DNA from: Candidatus Nomurabacteria bacterium
Lineage (GTDB): Bacteria > Patescibacteriota > Minisyncoccia > Phycocordibacterales > UBA9973
Assembly: GCA_016186435.1 (NCBI GenBank)
Contig: JACPLQ010000012.1
Span: 1-42,371 of the forward strand
Reading direction: 5' to 3'
Length of the DNA stretch: 42,371 nucleotides
The stretch's first letter is position 1; the number at the start of each line of letters is the position of its first letter. The notes beneath the pieces are model-generated. The model saw only the letters and a program-made list of their open reading frames with translations, ran no database searches and was not told the origin of the DNA. Below are positions 35,553 to 42,371 of the stretch, in pieces. Both the position numbers and the translations under genes were made by a program.

Positions 35553-36206
35553 ATGCTGGAATTTTATAAAAAAGAAAAACTACTAATTAAAAAATTAAGC
35601 ACTCCGGCTAAAGTGCAGGATTATTTAAATGCAATTCCGTTTAATTTTGAGAAAAGTGGGGAGACCCTAAAAAGCCCTCTTTTTACGATGAGACAAAAGA
35701 ATGCGCATTGCTTTGAAGGAGCTCTACTTGGAGCCCATATTTTGTCTCAGCATGGTTTTACGCCGTATCTTTTGCATTTGAAGGCTACAAAAGGGGATTA
35801 CGATCATGTAATTGTCCCTTTTAAAATAGGCAAATTTTGGGGTGCTTTATCTAAAACCAATCATGCTGTCTTGCGATATCGCGAGCCGGTATATAAGAAT
35901 ATCCGCGAGCTTGCCATGTCCTACTTTCATGAATATTTTTTAAGCTATGGTTCTCATTCGGGACAAAAAACTTTACGGCAATATTCCGCATTGTTAAACT
36001 TAAATACTTTTGAAAAAGGCTGGGAAACTCTCGAAGGCGACCTGTGGGGCATAGATGAAGAACTTGATAAAATAAAACATTACAACATTTTGCCTGCCCG
36101 TCCGGCAGGCGGGCAAAATAACAAAATAAGAAAACTTCGCAAAGCGGATAAGATTGAAATTAAAGCGGGGAAGTTGACAGAGTGGAACCTCCGTAGTAGA
36201 GCATAG
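35553..36206 (+). CDS. Transglutaminase-like hypothetical protein
   Basis: KNAHCFEGALLGAHIL ... DHVIVPFK; C-terminus made from palindromic repeats. Confidence 0.55.
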   Translation: MLEFYKKEKLLIKKLSTPAKVQDYLNAIPFNFEKSGETLKSPLFTMRQKNAHCFEGALLGAHILSQHGFTPYLLHLKATKGDYDHVIVPFKIGKFWGALSKTNHAVLRYREPVYKNIRELAMSYFHEYFLSYGSHSGQKTLRQYSALLNLNTFEKGWETLEGDLWGIDEELDKIKHYNILPARPAGGQNNKIRKLRKADKIEIKAGKLTEWNLRSRA

Positions 36207-36263
36207 CTCACTACGGGGCAAGAAAGTGATATAATAGATATATTATAAGCTTAACAACTTTTT

Positions 36264-36518
36264 ATGAATCAATATAAAACAGGTTTGGCTTTAGGGTCGT
36301 TTGCAGCGCTAGTTCATGTTGTATGGGTTCTCTTGGTTGCTCTTGGCTGGGCGCAGCCGTGGATGAATTTTGTGTATGGCATGCATTTATTAAATAATCC
36401 ATTTGTGATTATGCCATTTGACTTAACACGAGCAGTAAGTGTTGTCATCATTGCATTTATCATGGGCAACATTGTCGGCAATGTGTTTGCCTGGATTTGG
36501 AATAAAGTTCATAATTAA
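36264..36518 (+). CDS. Small membrane protein (84 aa)
   Basis: Hydrophobic ORF immediately upstream of the DoxX-like gene. Confidence 0.6.
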   Translation: MNQYKTGLALGSFAALVHVVWVLLVALGWAQPWMNFVYGMHLLNNPFVIMPFDLTRAVSVVIIAFIMGNIVGNVFAWIWNKVHN

Positions 36519-36523
36519 ATTAT

Positions 36524-36925
36524 ATGGAATACTCATATTTATGGCTGCTGGGGAGAATTATATTGGGAGGTTATTTTATAATGAGCGGTTATGCGCATTT
36601 CAAGAATCTTGCAAGCTATACAGGCTACGCACAGAGCAAAGGCGTGCCTATGGCAAAAGCTTCGGTAATAATTACCGGACTTATGATGCTTTTAGGGGGC
36701 CTAGGCATACTCATTGGCGTGTATGTGCAATTTTCAATATTCTTGCTGGCGTTGTTTCTTCTGGGAACTTTGGTTAAAATGCACACTTATTGGAAAGAGA
36801 CAGACCCAATGGCTCGTATGGGCGAACGGGTTAACTTTTACAAAAATCTTGCCTTGATCGGAGCGTTGTTGATGATCACTCCATATGTCACTCCTCTTGG
36901 TGATATGATCATGTCTCTTTTTTAA
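36524..36925 (+). CDS. DoxX-family membrane protein
   Basis: GRIILGGYFIMSGYAHFKN; LLGGLGILIGVYVQFSIFLLALFLLGTLVKMH. Confidence 0.75.
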   Translation: MEYSYLWLLGRIILGGYFIMSGYAHFKNLASYTGYAQSKGVPMAKASVIITGLMMLLGGLGILIGVYVQFSIFLLALFLLGTLVKMHTYWKETDPMARMGERVNFYKNLALIGALLMITPYVTPLGDMIMSLF

Positions 36926-36927
36926 GC

Positions 36928-38208
36928 TTACGATAAGTTTTTGTTTATTATCTTCTCTACAAAGATTTTTGGGGATCCGTAATAGAGCCTGTTGAACGTT
37001 TCTATAGCCTCTTTGATTACAGGCGAGGATTTTGACTTTTCCGGAGGAATGCTCATGCCTGAAAATGCGTTGCTTGTCTTACCGTCTATCATTAGCTTTA
37101 TATAGAAATTAAATTTTGGTAAATTCATAAAATCCTCAACTTCCATCGGTATAAACTCCTTGGATAATATTTCTGCATCTTCGGCTCCTACTTCAAATGA
37201 AAGAATAGTGCCGACATTGCCCAATACGGCATCTTTTATATTTTCAGGCAGCTGGGCCAAATATTGGTTCGTGATATGCACCCCTAGTCCGTATTTGCGC
37301 GACTCGGACAGCATGCTTATGAATGTGTCTGTCGTGAAATTCTGGAACTCATCCACATACAGATAAAACGGTTTTCGGTCTCCGCTTTCCTTATTTGCTC
37401 TTTTTAATATTCCAGCCTGCAGTTTTGATAATATTATCAGCCCGAGCATATGCGCATTTATTTCTCCAATTTTGCCTTTTGACAGGTTAACCAGCAGTAT
37501 TTTTTTATTATCCATAAGACTTTCAAAATCAAAACTGCTCTTATGCTGTCCGATAATATTGCGCATCAGAGTGTTGTTCATAAATTGTCCGAATTTAGAC
37601 ATAAAATAGTTCAGCATTTCGCTCTTATGAAAGTCCGAAGTTTTAGACATTTGCTTTGTCCAGAATTCTATTACGACAGGATCTGTCAGATGCCGCCTTT
37701 TTTCCATTTCAAAATCACGGTCAATAAAAAGTTTTGGAATTTCTACCAGGCTTCCGCCTTCCGGTCCCGCCATGACAGTGAGCGCGGCATTTCTGAGCCA
37801 ATGCTCAAATTGCGGGCCGATAATACCGGACTTTTGAGGATCAAATAGCTTATAAAATATTTGTATGCATTCGTTAACCAAAAAATCTTTTTCTATTTCA
37901 GAACGGGCTTCAAGTATGTTAAGCCCGAAAGGAAAGTCTATATCGCTTGGATCAAATAATATTACATCTTCAAGCCTTTCTTTTGGAATATTCTTCAAGA
38001 GCCAGTCTATAGATTCTCCGTGCGGATCAATAAAACAAACTCCGTTTTTATTCTGTATGTCCTCTAGGCACATATTTTGAAAAATAGTAGATTTGCCCAC
38101 TCCCGTCTTGCCGACCATATACATATGGCGCAGCCGCTCTTTTTCACCATACTTGATAACAGTTGTCTTGCCCCGAAATTTATTTATCCCAATAGTTACA
38201 TTGTTCAT
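36928..38208 (-). CDS. TraG/VirD4/VirB4-like conjugation-type ATPase (soluble form)
   Basis: MYMVGKTGVGKSTIFQNM; FIDPHGESIDWLL; FYLYVDEFQNFTTDTFISMLSESRKYGLGVHITNQYLAQL. Confidence 0.85.
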   Translation of the reverse strand: MNNVTIGINKFRGKTTVIKYGEKERLRHMYMVGKTGVGKSTIFQNMCLEDIQNKNGVCFIDPHGESIDWLLKNIPKERLEDVILFDPSDIDFPFGLNILEARSEIEKDFLVNECIQIFYKLFDPQKSGIIGPQFEHWLRNAALTVMAGPEGGSLVEIPKLFIDRDFEMEKRRHLTDPVVIEFWTKQMSKTSDFHKSEMLNYFMSKFGQFMNNTLMRNIIGQHKSSFDFESLMDNKKILLVNLSKGKIGEINAHMLGLIILSKLQAGILKRANKESGDRKPFYLYVDEFQNFTTDTFISMLSESRKYGLGVHITNQYLAQLPENIKDAVLGNVGTILSFEVGAEDAEILSKEFIPMEVEDFMNLPKFNFYIKLMIDGKTSNAFSGMSIPPEKSKSSPVIKEAIETFNRLYYGSPKIFVEKIINKNLS

Positions 38209-38213
38209 AAGAT

Positions 38214-38450
38214 TTATATATTATTAATATTTAAAGGTTTTTTATCAAAGTAATTATCATCTATTACAGGTTTTGATTTGTTGTTAATTTTTTCTTGAAT
38301 TTGCAATTCATTATTAGCAACCCCAAGCAGGATTTCATTTTGCCTGCTGATTTTATCTATAATAATTTTTTTTGTTTCTGAACTTATATAGCTATCTATA
38401 GATAGAAGCATTTCGTTTTGCAATATAAGTATTTTTTCATTGTCGTTCAT
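38214..38450 (-). CDS. Small hypothetical protein (78 aa) of the right-edge cassette
   Basis: ORF lying between the two ATPase genes on the same strand. Confidence 0.55.
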   Translation of the reverse strand: MNDNEKILILQNEMLLSIDSYISSETKKIIIDKISRQNEILLGVANNELQIQEKINNKSKPVIDDNYFDKKPLNINNI

Positions 38451-38460
38451 AAAATTTTTA

Positions 38461-40122
38461 TTACTTATTTAATAACGTATTTACCAGTAACGACTCGCAA
38501 GTTTCTTCGATAAATCTCTTTACCGGACGGGCGCCAAATCTTTCATCTAATAAAGGTTTTATCCTTTCTTCAAGTTCTTTTTGATCTATATCAAACGATA
38601 CATTGTGCTTTGTCAGTCTTTTTTCAACTTTCTTTATTTCAAGCTTGGCTATTTCAATCAGATTTGGGAGAGAAAGCGGATTGAAAATAAGTATGCTGTC
38701 AAAACGATTTATAAACTCCAGCCTGAACATTTTTGCTAATTCGGGAATCATTTTTTCTTGTATAAATTTTTCGCTCATAACATCTTTTCCTTTATTAAAT
38801 TCTTCTAATATTACGTTAACCCCTATATTAGAAGTTGCCATTATTATGGAATTGCAGGCATCTACTGTTTCATTCTGTCCTGAAGTCAGCCGTCCGTCAT
38901 CCAGTACTTGTAAAAAAATATCAAAAATCTTTGGATGCGCCTTTTCTATTTCATCCAGTAATATTAGGCAATGCGGCTCTTTCTGCAGGGCATTGGTAAG
39001 GGCGCCGCCGCTTTCATAGCCGCTGTACCCCGCGGGAGCTCCTATTAATCTTTGTACGGTATGGTCCTGCCCGAATTCTGACATGTCGAAGCGTATGAAA
39101 CTTTCTTTTCTGCCAAACATAATTTCTGAAATTAATTTTGCTGTTTCAGTTTTTCCTACCCCCGATGGTCCTAATATCAGGAATGATCCTAAGGGTTTAC
39201 TCGGATTTCTTATCCCCAGTTTTGCTCTCTGCAGTGTTTGGATGATTTTATTGACTGACTTAGTTTGGTTGATAATTTTTGAATTTAGGGTTTGATTCAA
39301 ATTTTTTAGTATTTCTATTTCATTTCCGCTGAGCTGCATTTTTGGTATCCCAATTTTAGCAGAAATAATATTTGAAATTATTTCACTTGTCAGCATCTTC
39401 TGGTTCATAGATTTAGCGAGCACTATTCCTTCATCTAAAAGACTAATAGCTGCCTGAGGGAGATGCCCTAAAGAAGGGAATCGTTCTACGTGGGAAATAA
39501 TTTCTTCCATCTCTATAGAAGAAACGATAACTTTGTGGTTTTTATTCAGCTGCAGCATTTTACTTTGCAGTATTTGAACATATTCGAAATTATGCTGTTT
39601 TCTCAATTTAACGGTCTCAAACATTTTTGTAAATGCGGGATACTCGCGCTCTATCCAGTTGTATTCTTTGGGTTCCATCGTGAGCAATACCTTCACTTCC
39701 GGATTTTTAAGAATATCGTTATATAACCTCGCTGTATTTGAGAGCAAATTTGAATTGCCATACACCACTCTGCCAAAATTATCCATAAATAAAACACAAG
39801 AAGGCAGTTCGCTCATGGTCGTTTTAAAATACATCCCTTCTTCGCTGTTGTTATCCAGATTAAATAAATGTTCAGTACTTAATTGAACAAAACCCAAATG
39901 ATCATATTTTTCTTCTTTTGCTAGATTTTTAATCCAGCCATACACCAGACTTGTTTTACCTGCTCCGCTTTGGCTTACTATAATAATATTATTATTTAGG
40001 CTTCGGTTTATAATTCTGGTTAATCGATCCATCTCTTCTTTTCTCCCTACCACTCGCGGAAACTTACCTAAAGCAATTTCTTCCCGTAAGTCAGAATATT
40101 CGGTTTTTTTAAAATTCTTCAT
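38461..40122 (-). CDS. ClpB/ClpC-like double AAA+ ATPase lacking an N-domain
   Basis: D1 SQSGAGKTSLVYGWI; D2 GPSGVGKTETAKLISEIMFG, GYSGYESGGALT, CLILLDEIEKAHPKIFDIFLQVLDDGRLT, RLEFINRFD. Confidence 0.88.
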   Translation of the reverse strand: MKNFKKTEYSDLREEIALGKFPRVVGRKEEMDRLTRIINRSLNNNIIIVSQSGAGKTSLVYGWIKNLAKEEKYDHLGFVQLSTEHLFNLDNNSEEGMYFKTTMSELPSCVLFMDNFGRVVYGNSNLLSNTARLYNDILKNPEVKVLLTMEPKEYNWIEREYPAFTKMFETVKLRKQHNFEYVQILQSKMLQLNKNHKVIVSSIEMEEIISHVERFPSLGHLPQAAISLLDEGIVLAKSMNQKMLTSEIISNIISAKIGIPKMQLSGNEIEILKNLNQTLNSKIINQTKSVNKIIQTLQRAKLGIRNPSKPLGSFLILGPSGVGKTETAKLISEIMFGRKESFIRFDMSEFGQDHTVQRLIGAPAGYSGYESGGALTNALQKEPHCLILLDEIEKAHPKIFDIFLQVLDDGRLTSGQNETVDACNSIIMATSNIGVNVILEEFNKGKDVMSEKFIQEKMIPELAKMFRLEFINRFDSILIFNPLSLPNLIEIAKLEIKKVEKRLTKHNVSFDIDQKELEERIKPLLDERFGARPVKRFIEETCESLLVNTLLNK

Positions 40123-40127
40123 CTATT

Positions 40128-42029
40128 TTAGGCAGCTCTTTTTAGTGTTATACCATTTAGTGTATTAATAATTTTAGATTTGCCACCAGTTGGTTTTGTG
40201 TTAGCGCTGTCAGCTTCTATCGCAGAATAAGGGATTGGTCTTATCTGTATTGATTCATTTAGATTCGGCTTGTTTCTTGTCTGTGGTATTCCCAAAATAC
40301 GCAAAAGCATCCCATGACCATCTATCGCAAGATTTTTCTCCATTTTTTCTGCTATTGGGAGAGTTTTTTCAGCAGCGACTGATTGTGTATCCATAAATTT
40401 CTCGCTTCGCGCTTCGTCATTTCTCTCTAGCATATTCTTTAATTTAGTTTTTGTTGCTTCTCGTTCTATTTCTTTTGGTTCTTTTGGAAGGTTTTGTATT
40501 ACTTCTGCTGTTTCTATTTTTATATTTTCTATGACCTTCGGAATCTCATTCTTAATTTCGATTTCTCTTGACGCTACGGGTGCTTCTATCGGAGTTTCAA
40601 TAGCTGCTTCTTTTATTTCTTTATCTATTGCAGTTGCAACTGTTTCCTCTGCTATTTCTTGATTTTCGCTTGTAGCTGAAACTAATTCTGTTGTGTGATC
40701 GTTCACAATTTCTTCTGTATTTTCAGGCTCAATGACTTGTATCTTTTCCTGCATTTCAATTCCGGGCGCTACTTCTTTTTCTGCAGGTTTTATTTCAGCT
40801 TTAAGTGTAGTCCTTATTTCGACATATGGGGAAACGACTCCTGTAACAACGGTCTTAATAGGCTCTTCTGTTTTCGTTTCAGGCTTTCGCATAATTATGG
40901 TCTCGGGTTTTGTCGCTTCGTTTTTTGGGTTATCTGTAGTTTTAATTTCTGGCGCGGAAACTTTAATATTTTCCGCAGCTTTATTATCTACCAGTGCTGG
41001 TTGTTCCTCCGCTACTGCGTGAATTTGTTCTACTGTTTCAGCCGCAGCGGGGATTTGCATTTCAGGTACTTCAATTTCTTTTCTGACTTCTTCTACTTCT
41101 TCTTTAATATCTGGTTTTTCGCTTACTGCCGGTTCGTCTTTTAGCAAGTCTAGAATTTTCTCGGTAACTTGCCTATCTATTTCTTGCTCTTGGATTTTCT
41201 CTGCAACTATTTCTGCAGCTGGTTGTTCAACGGTCTGTATGGGATCTTGTACACCTGACTTTTCGCTAGACATTACATCAGATACTTCATTAGGTTCAGC
41301 GTGTTCTGTATCTAGCGTAACCACAGGATCTACTTCCACTATGTGATCAACTTCAGGAGCACCTAAGCTAACTTCTCCCTGAACTGCCGCCTCGACCCGT
41401 TCAACAGTCTTTTCGGTGACTGTTTGTGCTTCTACAGACAAAGGTATGTCCACTAATATTTCTTTATCTCTGATTTCCTCCTTTTCTTTATCTAAGTTTA
41501 TTTCTAGATTCAAATCTTCTTCCGCAGTTTTCGTTCCTTCTATACTATCAATTGGTTTTTCTTCTGATTCTTCTTTATCTGTCACTGATCGAATTTCGTA
41601 CTCGATGATTCCTTCCGTATTCATTTTTACAGCAGTAAAATAAGTGGTTTTTCCGTCCCTATGGTCCGGCAACATGTGCGACTGTCCTGGATTAGTAGTC
41701 AGAGTTGCCAACAGGTCCGCTTGCGCTAACTTTTGATCTTCAGTAAGTTCGGAAAGTACCACCATTCCTTGATATTCAAGTTTCGAATTTTCTTCGCTGC
41801 AACCACTGTTGGCTACAAGAAATTGGGTTAAGGTTTCTTCCTCGCTGTCTTTATCTTCAATATCTTTTTCAATGGGTTCTTCATCTATACCGGGTTCCTT
41901 TTTGTCATTGTTTTCGTGTTCTGGGATTTGATCGTATAATTCCAAACCACCCTCAAAGTTTGATTCTCTGCTTTCTTCTATAGTTTCTTCACTTAATGGT
42001 TCTCCACTTGTAGAAAATTCATCACTCAT
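40128..42029 (-). CDS. Glu/Thr/Val-rich, probably disordered hypothetical protein (first gene of riboswitch-linked cassette)
   Basis: Long ORF from MSDEFSTSGEPLSEE; many EE/KP/IE low-complexity tracts. Confidence 0.7.
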   Translation of the reverse strand: MSDEFSTSGEPLSEETIEESRESNFEGGLELYDQIPEHENNDKKEPGIDEEPIEKDIEDKDSEEETLTQFLVANSGCSEENSKLEYQGMVVLSELTEDQKLAQADLLATLTTNPGQSHMLPDHRDGKTTYFTAVKMNTEGIIEYEIRSVTDKEESEEKPIDSIEGTKTAEEDLNLEINLDKEKEEIRDKEILVDIPLSVEAQTVTEKTVERVEAAVQGEVSLGAPEVDHIVEVDPVVTLDTEHAEPNEVSDVMSSEKSGVQDPIQTVEQPAAEIVAEKIQEQEIDRQVTEKILDLLKDEPAVSEKPDIKEEVEEVRKEIEVPEMQIPAAAETVEQIHAVAEEQPALVDNKAAENIKVSAPEIKTTDNPKNEATKPETIIMRKPETKTEEPIKTVVTGVVSPYVEIRTTLKAEIKPAEKEVAPGIEMQEKIQVIEPENTEEIVNDHTTELVSATSENQEIAEETVATAIDKEIKEAAIETPIEAPVASREIEIKNEIPKVIENIKIETAEVIQNLPKEPKEIEREATKTKLKNMLERNDEARSEKFMDTQSVAAEKTLPIAEKMEKNLAIDGHGMLLRILGIPQTRNKPNLNESIQIRPIPYSAIEADSANTKPTGGKSKIINTLNGITLKRAA

Positions 42030-42045
42030 AAAATAATTCGCAATT

Positions 42046-42076
42046 AAAAACAAAAAATCCTGCCTTAGAGCAGAAT
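42046..42076 (-). terminator. Intrinsic terminator between riboswitch aptamer and ORF
   Basis: Minus strand ATTCTGCTCTAAGGCAGGATTTTTTGTTTTTA. Confidence 0.7.
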
Positions 42077-42161
42077 TTGTGGGCCTTCAATCCGTCTTCG
42101 CGTAAAGCTACGACGAGACGATGAAACATGAAGGATATCCTGCTCGGGACACTTAAAACAT

Positions 42162-42312
42162 TTTGAAAAATGATCGGTATTCGGACTTGTTCCCTCTCGC
42201 CAAATGGCGTATCAGGACTTACCGTAGCGGCACTGTACCGGAATCCCCGCCTTGACTCGTCAACGCGAGGCAGGTCACCGGTTTCCCCAATTCACTTCTT
42301 TAATTTTTCAAA
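42162..42312 (-). promoter_or_regulatory. Cobalamin riboswitch aptamer (minus strand), with a palindromic insertion
   Basis: Minus strand: 10-bp P1 TTTGAAAAAT/ATTTTTCAAA; GGGGAAACCGGTG...ATTCCGGTACAGTGCCGCTACGGTAA...AAGTCCGAATACC, matching the GGGAA-GGTG-TCC-CCGC-CTGTAA-AGTCNGGATACC order. Confidence 0.82.
42246..42274. repeat. Palindromic repeat inserted in the riboswitch aptamer
   Basis: CCCGCCTTGACTCGTCAACGCGAGGCAGG; relative at 33907. Confidence 0.8.
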
Positions 42313-42345
42313 GGGAACATTTTTAGTGTATACTGGTTTTATCTG

Positions 42346-42371
42346 ATGTCAAAAAAAACTGTGGAAATCAA
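42346..42371 (+). CDS. Start of a divergent gene, cut by the window edge
   Basis: ATGTCAAAAAAAACTGTGGAAATC (MSKKTVEI...) about 12 nt after a TATACT -10-like box. Confidence 0.4.

Noticed and set aside
40128-42029. 641-aa ORF as a TonB/FtsN-like or ribonuclease E-like protein
   Set aside because: Composition (EE, KP, IE tracts) is suggestive only; no specific motif supports a family call.

Overview
The 42.4 kb window looks like chromosome from a Candidate Phyla Radiation / Patescibacteria (Parcubacteria-like) bacterium. It is gene-dense, has CPR-style rRNA, and uses standard stops. It opens inside the 3' end of a 23S rRNA gene. The peptidyl-transferase segment there appears to be split by two self-splicing introns around a 9-nt micro-exon; the first intron carries a LAGLIDADG ORF. 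Next come an unusual structured 23S-5S spacer and 5S rRNA. Housekeeping genes follow: rodA/ftsW-like, folD, PAP2, secD, secF, lemA, htpX, gatC, gatA, prfB, ftsE, ftsX, pyrG, a response regulator, NUDIX, histidine kinase, ECF sigma, HIT-like, dgkA, DsbB-like and guaA. There are tRNA genes for Met/fMet, Met, Asp, Thr, Thr and Gln; the CAT tRNA at 12.4-12.7 kb carries a group I intron. The right edge holds a minus-strand cassette (641-aa Glu-rich ORF, ClpB/C-like AAA+, 78-aa ORF, TraG/VirD4-like ATPase) preceded by what I read as a cobalamin riboswitch with terminator and antiterminator. Several families of dispersed palindromic repeats run through the window. Many sit in frame inside conserved genes, and one sits inside the riboswitch aptamer. 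All calls are by eye; no database or folding computation was run.
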